Source of the DNA: Palsa-189 sp963803735
Lineage (GTDB): Bacteria; Acidobacteriota; Terriglobia; Acidiferrales; UBA7541
Assembly (NCBI GenBank): GCA_963803735.1
Contig: CAWDNV010000011.1
Coordinates: 682,001 to 746,000 of the forward strand
Reading direction: 5' to 3'
DNA: 64,000 nt
In this document: piece by piece, positions 9,607-18,320 of the stretch
How positions within the stretch are numbered: position 1 is the first letter of the stretch
How the letters are laid out: each line of letters starts with the position of its first letter
Notes under the pieces: model-generated
The model's database searches: none
Seen by the model: only the letters and a program-made list of their open reading frames with translations
What the model was told of the DNA's origin: nothing
Translations under genes and position numbers: made by a program

Positions 9607-10818
9607 ATGCGCACTCGGCTTTTCAAGTCCATTGGGGCGCTGGCTGCGATCTTGTCTGTGTTTGTGTTTTTGAAACCGGCGCAGGTGACGGTCGCGCAAG
9701 AAGGTCCGACGGCTTCCGCGACGGCGCCAAAGGCAGCCGCAACGCTGAAAACGCCGTGGGGCGAACCGGATCTGCAGGGCATCTGGATGGACGAATCAGA
9801 CACGCCCTTACAGCGTCCCGCCAAGTATGCGAATCAGGAATTTTTCACCGAGGCGCAACGAGCCGAATTGGATAAAGAACGAGCGGCGCTGCTCGGGCGC
9901 GACAAACGCGTGGAGCGCGGCACGGAACTCGACGTCGCCGGTGCGTACAATGCGGAGTTTATGTCCATCAAGCGCACCGGTGCGCGGACGTCATTGATTG
10001 TCGATCCGCCAAACGGTCGGATTCCGCCGCTTACGCCCGAGGCGCAGAAGATTATCGCTGCGGACCGCGCGTTTCGTCTGGCCTTGCTGCAATCTACCGA
10101 AACCTGCAAGAACAAGTCAGTGGCCTGTGAAGGCGGCAAATACGATCCCACACCAACTACGCGGCGCGCCGAACTTCCCGCGCGCTACAACGCAGCACGC
10201 ATGAACCGCCATGATGGGCCGGAGGACGGAGCATTGCCGGATCGTTGCCTGACGGGCGGGTTGCCCGAATTTGGCACGGCCTACGGTGGGAGTTTCCGCC
10301 GAATCGTGCAGACGCCCGGCGGCATCGCGATGTTCTACGATGTCGGCCAAGGGCAAGGCTGGCAACGAAACATCGTCATGAACGGAAGTCCGCACTTGCC
10401 GCCGAGCATCCGCCAGTGGTTTGGCGATTCGCGCGGACACTGGGAAGGCAATACGCTCGTGATTGACGTCACGAATTTCAGCCAGAAAACGGACTTTCAG
10501 TGGCTCGCGCGAGAACTTGCATCTGGTTGAACGCTGGACGCGCACCAGGCCGAACACGATCGAGTACGCGGTTACGATCGAAGATCCCACCGTGTGGACC
10601 CGGCCGTGGACGGTAAACAGGAGTTCACCAAGCAGAGCGAGCAGGAAAATAAGATTTACTACGAGCCGCGTTGCGTAGAAGGAAACTATGCTCTGCCGTC
10701 GCTGATGTTGGCGGCGCGTATGGCGGACCGCGCCTTTGCGCAAGGCCTAGGCCTCGATCCAGCGTTAAGTGACAATGCCACTGATTTCGTCGGCGTCGAA
10801 GACGACCCGTTGCAGTGA
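9607..10818 (+). CDS. GIW-family secreted protein, A type, with two frameshifts
   Basis: The start ATG 9607 follows GGGAGG and a signal peptide (core SIGALAAILSVFVFL). The signature TPWGEPDLQGIWMDESDTPL and the domain up to GHWEGNTLVIDVTNF read in the first frame. At about 10500 an extra T breaks the codon series (DFQ then GSRENLHLVERW resumes in the next frame). At about 10616 one base is missing compared with the neighbour copy, after WTRPWTV, and QEFTKQSEQENKIYYEPRCV continues in the original frame to the stop at 10818. The two events cancel, so the full A-type protein of about 403 residues is recoverable. It is a close tandem paralogue of the next gene, whose start lies 28 nt downstream. 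Confidence 0.82.
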
Positions 10819-10846
10819 GGCAAGTCAAAAGATTCAGGAGGAGATG

Positions 10847-12082
10847 ATGCGCGACCGGTTTTCCCGCTCGATGATAACCCTCGCAATTGCCGCGGCTGCG
10901 GCCGGCGCGATCATTTCCGTATCCATCACGCGTACGTCGGCTCAGGCGCAAAAGGCTTCCGCAACGGTGCCCACTGCTTCAGCGAAGTCGTCGGCGACAG
11001 CTCCAGCACTGAAAACGCCGTGGGGTGAACCGGATCTGCAGGGCATCTGGACCGACGAATCGGATACGCCGTTGCAGCGCTCTCCTAAGTATGCAAATCA
11101 GGAATTTTTCACCGAGGCGCAGCGCGCCGAATTAGACAAGGAACGAGCGGCACTGATCGGCCGGGACAGGCGTGTGGAGCGCGGCACCGAACTCGATGTG
11201 GCCGGCGCCTATAACGCGCAGTTTATGTCCGTCAAGCACACCGGAGCGCGGACCTCGCTGATTGTGGATCCGCCCAACGGGCGAATCCCGCCGCTCACGC
11301 CGGAGGCACAGAAGATGGCCGCTGGCGACCGGGAATTTCGTCTCGCATTGCTGCAAGCGACGCAGACTTGCAAGAACAAGTCTGTGGGATGTGCCGGCGG
11401 GAAATACGATCCGACGCCCTCGCCGCGATTCGCCGAGCCTCCGCCTCGCTACAACACGGCGCGTATGAATCGCCGCAATAATCCCGAAGATGGCGCATTG
11501 CCGGACCGCTGCCTGACGGGCGGGCTTGCCCGAATTCGGAGGCGCGACCGGCAGTTTCCGCCGCATTGTGCAGACGGCCGGCGGCATCTCGATGTTCTAC
11601 GACGTCGGTCAGGGACAGGGCTGGCAGCGAAATATCGTTATGAACGGAAGCCCGCATTTGCCGGCCAATATTCGCCAGTGGTACGGGGATTCGCGCGGTC
11701 ACTGGGAAGGCAACACACTCGTAATCGACGTCACGAACTTCAGCTCCAAAGACCGATTACCAGGGTTCGCGGGAAAATCTGCACCTGCTGGAGCGCTGGA
11801 CGCGCACCGGGCCGAACACACTCGAATACGTCGTCACTATCGAAGATCCAACCGTGTGGACGCGGCCATGGACGGTAAAGCAGGATTTCAGCAGGCAGAA
11901 CGAGCAGGAGAACCGAATTTATTACGAGCCTCGCTGCATTGAAGGGAACTATGCCTCCCCGGGGCTGATGCGCGGACAGCGCATGGCCGAAGCCGCATTT
12001 GCAAAGGGAGAGGGTCCCGACCCGAGAATTGAGCGACAACGCCACGGATTTCGTGGGCGTCGAAGACGATCCGTTGCAGTAG
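10847..12082 (+). CDS. GIW-family secreted protein, A type, with three frameshifts
   Basis: ATG 10847 (or 10844) follows GGAGGAG. The signal peptide is Ala-rich (SMITLAIAAAAAGAIISVSI) and the mature protein carries TPWGEPDLQGIWTDESDTPL. Compared with the 9607 copy, single extra bases lie at about 11525 (before PEFGGATGSFRRIVQ), 11750 (in SSKTDYQ) and 12025 (in DPELSDNATDFVGVEDD); three insertions return the reading to the first frame and to the stop at 12082. Between them the protein sequence is well preserved, for example GHWEGNTLVIDVTNF and EPRCIEGNYASPGLM. Identity to the upstream copy is high over most of the length, indicating a recent tandem duplication. Function unknown. Confidence 0.8.
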
Positions 12083-12106
12083 CGACCACGGGAGTAAGAG
12101 GAGGAC

Positions 12107-13099
12107 ATGATGCGCCGCCGAATCTCAGGTTCGATGATAACGGTCGCCATTGCCGCGGCTGCAGTCGGCGCGATCGCCTCGATATCCATCACACGCACGT
12201 CGGCTCAGGCTCCCGCCGCTCCCGCGGCGCGGCCAGCCCGTGTGGGTGGCAAGCCTAACTTCAGCGGCATCTGGGAAGCCAATAACGAAGCTAATTGGGA
12301 TTTGCAGGCGCATGCCGCGCTTCCGCCGCAGTCACGCAGCCCGGCGTTTATCCTTACGATTACGCGCGCGTGCCCGCAGCTCCCGTTCTCGCGCTGGGCG
12401 CGGCGGGCGCGGTACCCGGATCGCTCGGCGTGGTGCAGGGCGACGGGCAAATCCCATACAAGCCCGAAGCTTTGCAGATCAAAAAGGACAATGCGGAACA
12501 TTGGATTGACCGTGACCCGGAACTCAAGTGTTACCTGCCGGGCATTCCGCGCGCGATGTACATGCCTTATCCCTTCCAGATCACGCAAGGCACAGACAAG
12601 ATTCACATGGCCTACGAATTCTCGAATACCGCGCGCACGATCCATTTGGATAAGGTCGCGGGGCCTCCGGACGATACCTGGATGGGCCACTCCGTCGGAC
12701 ATTGGGACGGAGATACGCTCGTCGTCGACGTCACAAATTTCAACGACCGCAGCTGGTTCGACCGCGCCGGGAATTTCCATAGCGACGCGTTGCACCTTAC
12801 CGAGCGTTTCACGCAGATGTCGCCTGACATTATTCGTTACGAAGTGACAATCGAAGACTCGAAGGTTTTTACGCAGGCCCTGGCGGATCGCCATGCCGCT
12901 CTATCGCCGCGTGGAACCGAACATGCAGCTTCTCGAGTTTCGCTGCAATGAATTCGTCGAAGAGTTCATGTACGGAGGTCTTCGGAAGCAGCAGTTGGTG
13001 AAGCACTGGGAAGGCGAAACTATGGCGGTGGATATCACCCGCAAGGTGCCGCAGGGCGATAAATTTTACGACTGGTACGGCGGTAACGGCGGCAAGTAA
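12107..13099 (+). CDS. GIW-family secreted protein, B type, with two frameshifts
   Basis: ATG 12107 follows AGAGGAGG 25 nt after the previous stop. The signal peptide (SMITVAIAAAAVGAIASISI) is nearly the same as in the preceding A-type gene although the mature domain is B type, so the export leader was shared or converted between subtypes. The signature is KPNFSGIWEANNEANWDL. One base appears missing near 12325 (before SAAVTQPGVYPYD) and one is extra near 12875 (before RPWRIAMPLYRRVEPNMQLL). With both corrected, the protein matches the 8448 copy to the end, including CYLPGIPRAMYMPYPFQI, GHWDGDTLVVDVTNFNDRSW and FRCNEFVEEF. Function unknown. Confidence 0.8.
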
Positions 13100-13193
13100 T
13101 ATAAGCGGGCACTGGACGTCGTGATTCCGGATTATCGAGCCGCCGCGGGCTAGAGTTTGTTTTGGTTCTACATACGGAGGAGGCGTGGAGTCG

Positions 13194-13625
13194 ATGCGAA
13201 CGAAAATTGCAACGGTAGTCGCCGTCGTAGGTTTCGCAATCCTGGGAGGTGCGGCGTCGGTTTCGGCGCACCATGCATTTGCGGCAGAATTCGACGCGAG
13301 TAAACCGGTGAGTTTCAAGGGAACCATCACGAAAATGGAATGGGTGAATCCCCACACCTGGATGCACGTCGACGTGAAAAAGCCCGATGGCACGGTTGAG
13401 AACTGGGCCGTCGAAGCGGGCACGCCGAACGTCCTTTTCCGGCGCGGGTTCACGAAGGAATCCCTGCTGCCCGGAACCGAAGTGGTAGTCGATGGATACC
13501 AGGCGAAAGACGGGTCGCATCGAGCCAACGGCAGGGATCTTACGTTCCCTGACGGGCGAAAACTGTTCCTCGGCTCGTCCGGAACCGGCGCGCCATACGA
13601 GTTGTCGCCGGAGAGTAAGAAATAG
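13194..13625 (+). CDS. DUF6152-family secreted protein (copy 1)
   Basis: A 143-residue protein from ATG 13194, preceded by GGAGGAGG; a GTG at 13185 is too close to that site. The signal peptide ends in GAASVSA and cleavage there gives a mature chain beginning HHAFAAEFDASK. Family hallmarks follow: GTITKMEWVNPHTWMHVDV with the conserved Asn-Pro-His, ENWAVEAGTPNVLFRRGF, and LLPGTEVVVDGYQAKDG. The alternating beta pattern with a late PGxxVxVxG turn suggests an OB-like barrel (inference). It follows three GIW genes on the same strand and is followed by a hairpin terminator. The family has no known function to my knowledge; the exposed His-His start points to metal binding. Confidence 0.88.
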   Translation: MRTKIATVVAVVGFAILGGAASVSAHHAFAAEFDASKPVSFKGTITKMEWVNPHTWMHVDVKKPDGTVENWAVEAGTPNVLFRRGFTKESLLPGTEVVVDGYQAKDGSHRANGRDLTFPDGRKLFLGSSGTGAPYELSPESKK

Positions 13626-13653
13626 CTGACGCGGCGCCCGCGTTTGCATTGGC

Positions 13654-13687
13654 GCGCGGATCGCACTTCGATCCGCGCCGCCTTTTC
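13654..13687 (+). terminator. Rho-independent terminator after the GIW/DUF6152 operon
   Basis: A perfect 10-bp stem GCGCGGATCG / CGATCCGCGC with a 5-nt loop (13654-13678) is followed by CGCC and a T-rich run. It lies 29 nt behind the DUF6152 stop and would close the transcript 9607-13625. Confidence 0.7.
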
Positions 13688-13756
13688 TTGTTTGCGCTCG
13701 GGATTGCGTATGAGTGGATCCCCAATGCTTGAAATCGGCTAACAACGAATTTCCAA

Positions 13757-14575
13757 ATGAAGCGCGTTCTAATCGGGTTCTTCTTTGTTTTGACGTTGGC
13801 TCTCTGTTATTTCGCGACCTCGCCTACTCAAGCGGCCTACAGAGTACCGGCTTCGAGTGAAGCCGCAGTTCACATCCACTTGATTCCGCCGGACCCTGGC
13901 TCCGAAAAATGGGCGCGCTTGGCCATTTTTTCGCGAACGGCGCCATTCGACGCGGCATCATTGCAGTCGGGTGCTGACGAAGGTAATCAAGGACCCGGAG
14001 GAATCGGAGGTTCTCTTCTTAATTTCTTTCAACGCATGGGCGATTCTTCGTGGAGCACCGGGCTGCACGAATCCCGGTATGCTTACGACCTGATCGAATC
14101 GGTCCATGTATGGGCGCTGTGCCTATTCTTCGGCTTGGCCGTGATGTTTGATTTCCGTCTCCTCGGCTGGACGATGAAGAGCGTGCCCGTATCCGAAGTG
14201 GCCCGGCGCCTGCTGCCATGGACCGCGGTCGGATTCGTGATCATGGTCATTAGTGGAGCGCTTCTGTTTTCGGCTATACCGCTTCGTTCCTATCAGAATA
14301 TTTTCTTCCGAGCGAAAATGATTATGTTGCTGCTGGCCGGGCTGAACGTGTGGATCTTTCACTCAGGCGTTTATCGCCGGGTGACGACGTGGGATGTGGA
14401 GAATGTACCGCCCAAGGCTGCCAGAGTTGCCGGCGCGCTTTCGCTTGTCCTTTGGGTCTGCATCGTTCTTTCCGGCAGGATGATCGCCTATAACTGGTTC
14501 GACTGCGACAGGCAGCCGCAACCGGCGATAGTTAATCTCCTCACCAGCTGCGTGCCAACCCAGGCGGAACACTAA
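13757..14575 (+). CDS. DUF6644-like integral membrane protein with signal peptide and soluble N-terminal region
   Basis: A 272-residue protein. Residues 1-27 are a hydrophobic leader, residues 28-110 form a soluble Ala/Gly/Ser-containing segment, and four hydrophobic helices follow from about residue 115, starting ESVHVWALCLFFGLAVMFDF. The conserved His in IESVHVW, the pattern FDFRLLGW and a last helix with VLSGRMIAYNW resemble the DUF6644 membrane family. The next gene overlaps by one base (TAATG) and encodes a second copy of the same four-helix domain without the leader, so the two very likely form a heteromeric membrane unit. Conserved histidines in helices could hold haem, but no such role is established. 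Confidence 0.72.
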   Translation: MKRVLIGFFFVLTLALCYFATSPTQAAYRVPASSEAAVHIHLIPPDPGSEKWARLAIFSRTAPFDAASLQSGADEGNQGPGGIGGSLLNFFQRMGDSSWSTGLHESRYAYDLIESVHVWALCLFFGLAVMFDFRLLGWTMKSVPVSEVARRLLPWTAVGFVIMVISGALLFSAIPLRSYQNIFFRAKMIMLLLAGLNVWIFHSGVYRRVTTWDVENVPPKAARVAGALSLVLWVCIVLSGRMIAYNWFDCDRQPQPAIVNLLTSCVPTQAEH

Positions 14576-15051
14576 TGTCGCTGCTGACCTTCTTTCAGTG
14601 GTGTGAAGGTTCGGGAATCGGCGAAACGATTCGGAAGTCATCCTGGTTGTTCCCGGTGATCGAGGCAATTCATCTGCTCGGACTGGGAGTGATCGGGGGA
14701 GCGGTGCTGGTAGTCGATCTGCGTCTCTTAGGTCTTGGATTGAAGCGGCAGTCCACCGCGCAGCTGACACGCGATGCTCAGCCCTGGCTCGTCGGCAGTC
14801 TTGTATTGATGATCATCACGGGTGGCCTGCTCTTCCTCTCAGAAGCGATCAAGTGTTATTACCATGACGCCTTTTGGTTCAAGATGTCGTGTTTGTTTCT
14901 GGCGATCGTCTTCACCTTTACAATCCAGCGCAAAGTGATCATGAGCGACGAGACTCGAGTGAGTCCCGTCTGGAGCAAAGTAGTGGCCGTGGTTTCGGTC
15001 CTGCTGTGGGCGGGTGTAGGAATCGGCGGGCGCTGGATCGGATTTTCGTAG
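14575..15051 (+). CDS. DUF6644-like membrane protein, short partner
   Basis: A 158-residue polytopic protein with four predicted helices: residues 23-45 (WLFPVIEAIHLLGLGVIGGA), 70-90, 98-115 and 130-152. The pattern EAIHLLG...VDLRLLGLG corresponds to ESVHVWA...FDFRLLGW of the upstream gene, and the ending GVGIGGRWIGF to VLSGRMIAY, so the genes are paralogous. The start ATG overlaps the previous stop, implying translational coupling. It lies back to back (3' to 3') with the RnfD-like gene of the flavin electron-transfer module. The function is unknown; a membrane redox or small-molecule carrier role is only a guess from context. Confidence 0.72.
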   Translation: MSLLTFFQWCEGSGIGETIRKSSWLFPVIEAIHLLGLGVIGGAVLVVDLRLLGLGLKRQSTAQLTRDAQPWLVGSLVLMIITGGLLFLSEAIKCYYHDAFWFKMSCLFLAIVFTFTIQRKVIMSDETRVSPVWSKVVAVVSVLLWAGVGIGGRWIGFS

Positions 15052-15085
15052 GGAGCGCTTTGCTTTTCTGCTTCGCGCTTTTCGG

Positions 15086-15925
15086 CTATGTGGCCGGCGA
15101 CGGCACGCGCCGGCGCAGAAATTGCGAGCGGTGCCACGCTTCCCAGATGTTGCCGACGAGCACGCCGGCAAGAAGATAATGGGCTGCCCCCACCCATTCA
15201 AACGTAGCATAACTGGCCAGGCCGACGAGCACTCCGCACACAATCTGATCCGGATACCTGACAGGGGACGTTGGCGGATCGGTCAAGATGAAGAGCGCAA
15301 AGAAGAGCACGGCGTGCAGATCGGGCGCGCGAAACATTTCGGCGACCTTTCCCGGGTCGCCGAGAAAGCTCGTGAGCGTAAATAGCCCAAAATAAGTAAA
15401 CAGAAAGACGAGGACCAAAGGAATTTTATTGACGCGATCCGCGATGAACGCGCCGGTGGCCACAAGCACGATCAGAGCGTAAGGCGAAATTTCAGGCAAG
15501 GCACCCCACCAACTCTGTCCCGTATTGAAAATGTAGAAGGTGGCAACCAGAGCCAGAGCGGCCGGATTAAAAATGTTGGCGGAGCGAGTCCGGGCGACGT
15601 ACTTACTCGCAATAGCTATGGCCGAGGTGCAAGCGGCGACATACCAAGGCTCCTGTGGAGTCAATATCATCGCGACGATCAAGCCCGTAAGAACGGCGCC
15701 GCTCGGAAATTCCCAGGCACCTTGAATTTTTCGGAGAACGAGCAGATCAATTGCGGCTGCGACGAGAACCGCGGTTATGAGGCCGGGAGCTACTAATGCC
15801 ATTCCCTCCTGCGGGGCCGCGACCGCAACCAGAATCAGGAGCACGACGATGAGAAGACCCTTGGGCGTCTGAAAAAACCGCCAAATCGCAGACCTAGTGG
15901 TACTCACTGAAGCCTCGTGTTGCAT
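15086..15925 (-). CDS. RnfD/NqrB-like membrane subunit
   Basis: A 279-residue polytopic protein with about nine hydrophobic segments, resembling RnfD/NqrB-type membrane subunits: IQGAWEFPSGAVLTGLIVAMIL, SKYVARTRSANIFNPAALALV and FFALFILTDPPTSPVRYPDQ are typical stretches of that family. In Rnf and Nqr complexes this subunit moves electrons across the inner membrane through flavins. Only this membrane subunit is present; no RnfA/B/C/E/G set accompanies it. It is translated from the 3' end of the ApbE gene (32-nt overlap) and follows the FMN-binding protein gene, which fits the reduced flavinylation-based extracytosolic electron-transfer modules described for many bacteria. Confidence 0.82.
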   Translation of the reverse strand: MQHEASVSTTRSAIWRFFQTPKGLLIVVLLILVAVAAPQEGMALVAPGLITAVLVAAAIDLLVLRKIQGAWEFPSGAVLTGLIVAMILTPQEPWYVAACTSAIAIASKYVARTRSANIFNPAALALVATFYIFNTGQSWWGALPEISPYALIVLVATGAFIADRVNKIPLVLVFLFTYFGLFTLTSFLGDPGKVAEMFRAPDLHAVLFFALFILTDPPTSPVRYPDQIVCGVLVGLASYATFEWVGAAHYLLAGVLVGNIWEAWHRSQFLRRRVPSPAT

Positions 15926-16806
15926 ATAGTTCCAGAGTCGGGGAGATGATCAGCCCATCCACGCCCAAACGATGGAACAGTCGAATCCCGTCAGACGGAC
16001 CCAGAACGAAAGCGGCCGTTGCAAGCGCATCTGCCAGCATGGCTGTAGGTGCGATAACCGTCACGCTTGCTACAGCGTTCGCTGACGATCCTGTGCGCGG
16101 ATCGAGAATGTGATGGCCTTGCTCGCCGGCGGCAGCTCGTTTTTCGTAGTCGCCTGAAGTGCAGACGGCGCGGTTTGAGACCCGGACCGAATCGATCAAT
16201 TCCCCATCGTTTCGCGGATGGCGAATTCCGATCGACCATGGTTCGCCTGTGCGATTGGATCCTCCGAGATAGAGATCGCCACCCGCGTTGATCGCGAAAT
16301 TTTTGAACGATTGAAGCTCGCGTGCCGCAAGATCGACTGCCAGCCCCTTTCGCGACTGCGCCAAGATCAAGAATCAGCGGACGAAGCAAGGTGATCGTCT
16401 GGCGTTCCGCGTCGAGGCGAACGTCCCGATAGCTGACGGCGCTGTTGGAATCGAGAGGGGTTCGGATCGTCTGTCCGGTGCGGTATTCGCGATTGAAGCC
16501 GAGCGATTCCATGGCATAGCCGACCGTGGGATCGAACGCGCCTTCGGTTGCTTCCGCCACGGCCCACGCGAATTGCACCGCTTCGAAGAGGATCGTGCTC
16601 ACTCGAACGGGCACACCTACCTGGGTCGCGAGCCGCATCGCTTCACTGCTGGCCTCGAATCGCGTGCAGCACTCCTCAATTTTGTAAAACCAATCAAGAG
16701 CGCGGTCGACTGCTCGCTCGCGCTGCAGTTCTCTCCGTCTCTCCTTCGTGACCGGCCATGTCTCCCACTAATGGCCCACCACGTGGATCGTCACTAACGT
16801 GCCCAT
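15894..16806 (-). CDS. apbE: FAD:protein FMN transferase (ApbE), with in-frame stop and frameshift
   Basis: The protein starts MGTLVTIHVVGH at 16806, hits TAG at 16768-16770, and then continues in the same frame through RERAVDRALDWFYKIEECCT and GAFDPTVGYAMESLGFN. At 16344-16347 a run of four C (expected three) shifts the frame after ILDLGAVAKG; the next frame carries LAVDLAARELQSFKNFAINA, GGDLYLGG, HHILDPRTG and the C-terminal ADALATAAFVLG. These are the ApbE motifs for FAD and Mg binding (LDLGAVAKG, AINAGGD, HILDPRTG). The enzyme attaches FMN to Ser/Thr of partner proteins in the periplasm, here surely the adjacent FMN-binding protein. No signal peptide is seen. The defects make the annotated copy non-functional unless they are sequence errors, which the intact motifs suggest. 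Confidence 0.82.
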
Positions 16807-16832
16807 CAGGGCGACGGTGCGGATGACCGTCG

Positions 16833-17692
16833 TTACTCTGTGGCTTTGGCGAGTGCTGCGACGACTGCATCAGCGAATGCATAGCTGCTCTCGGTCGCTC
16901 CGGATACGTAATCGACTTTCGGGCCCTGCCTTTCGACTACTTGTGAGGGCAAGTCGGGCAATCCGGCGCCCGGAATTTTTGGCGCGATCCAGCCGCAGGA
17001 GTAGCGCGTGAGGCATTGAGAGATCGCGACGAGAGCGATCTTGCCTTCCTGAATCGTAACGGATGCTTCGATATCGCCATGCCGGCAGCTTCCCCATCCC
17101 AAGTAAACGCCGTCTTTATAGACATTCTTCGCCGCGACCGCAGGCGCCGCGGCCGTTTCGGCAGCCAGATTAGTCGTGGACGACGACGATGGTGCAGAGG
17201 TCGATGATGCGGATGACCCGCTGAATCGCTTGCGCTACTAGGCGCCGCTTTGCGAGACGGAGTCAAAGGCTTCTTGGTATTTTTCTTGCTCGCAGGAGAA
17301 GCAGAAGACGAAACCGGCGGAGCCGCGGCGGCGCCTGGGTTTGCAGCAGGTGGCGGTGTCGCTATCGCAATCGTCGCGGACGATCTCTGCTGCGGTATCT
17401 GCGAATCAAACCGGTGCGCTGCAGGACTCGTTCGGTGATAGCCCGCGGCGTAGATGGCAACGATGGCGGCGGAACTTAAGGTAATCAGGCCATTCGAGAT
17501 TCTCTGGGTGGGGCTTGTTCGCTCCTCGACAAAATCCTGGGAGCGAAGCGGTAGCGTTCCAGCCCCAAGTCCCGCGGCCAGGAGAATGATGGCGATGCCG
17601 GTGAACGTGCCCCAGTGGGGATGACCGGCTGCGGTAGATGCGCCGAAAACAGCCAGTATTATTGCAGCTAATAAAAGGGTCGATTTATCCAT
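16833..17692 (-). CDS. Membrane-anchored FMN-binding domain protein, one frameshift
   Basis: Residues 1-50 contain two hydrophobic segments (TLLLAAIILAVFGASTAAG and TGIAIILLAAGLGAGTL) and a third near residue 75. A low-complexity Ala/Pro/Ser/Lys linker follows. One base is missing near 17218; the corrected frame runs SSSSTTNLAAETAAAPAVAA into YKDGVYLGWGSCRHGDIEAS and the FMN-binding domain. The domain ends with DYVSGATESSYAFADAVV, whose SGATxS motif is the usual site of covalent FMN attachment by ApbE. The ApbE gene begins 26 nt downstream. The expected role is a periplasmic flavin carrier taking electrons from the RnfD-like subunit; the partner is not visible. Confidence 0.8.
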
Positions 17693-17762
17693 CTGCGAGA
17701 CCTAACTCGAAACCCGCTAAACACGCTGTCCGGATTTTTATTCTGAAATAATGATGAATTAT

Positions 17763-18285
17763 TCACTCGGTCTTGGAGTACGTAATGTTAAAAGTCGTCG
17801 ATCCGCCACCCGATTCAACATCGCGCAGCACGACGAGCTTCCCACCGCTCAAGCTGAGGATGTCCCTGCCCCAGTTCATTCCTTTTTTGAAGTGCAGGTG
17901 CAGCTTCGTTCCATCCCAGTGCGCCCAGGTCTTCAAGGCATTAGGATCGCCGGCCGGAGTGACGGTCTGTTTGTCATCCAGCGTGTAAGACTCTTTTTCC
18001 GAGCCGATCTGTACGGCGATTTGATTTGCCGTCTGCGTGATGACAATCATCTGTGGCGCTTGAGCAAAAATTTCGCGGATGCTCGCGCCATAGGCGTTGT
18101 CCGCATCTCCACCTCCGCCAAGGCCTCCACCGGTCGACGGGCGGGTGGCCGTTTCGGGGATCGACGGGTGGATCGATCTGGCCGAGTTTCCAGTTTCCGG
18201 AGAAGTTTGGCATTGCCTGGGCGCGTGAGATTACAGGCAGAGCTAGAGTAAAGATCAGCAGCAAAGGCAGATTTCGCTTAGCCAT
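17763..18285 (-). CDS. Small secreted 'NFSGNWKL' protein, one frameshift
   Basis: ATG 18285 follows AAGGAG by 8 nt. The signal peptide (LPLLLIFTLALPVISRAQA) is followed by MPNFSGNWKLGQID, a motif of small secreted acidobacterial proteins that also recalls the GIW signature. An extra base near 18140 interrupts the frame; the continuation is Gly-rich (GGLGGGGDADNAYGASIREI) and then reads MIVITQTANQIAVQIGSEKE, YTLDDKQTVTPAGD and HLHFKKGMNWGRDILSL to the stop. A small beta-barrel, lipocalin-like fold is plausible from the pattern of short alternating strands, but no function is known. It lies between the flavin module and an NHL propeller gene. Confidence 0.7.
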
Positions 18286-18320
18286 AAGGTTCACTCCTTC
18301 TTCAACGATTGACCGGCAGC

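Noticed and set aside
9607..13099. Programmed frameshifting as explanation for the broken GIW genes
   Set aside because: The breaks occur at different places and directions in close paralogues and have no common slippery sequence; sequence error or mutation is simpler.
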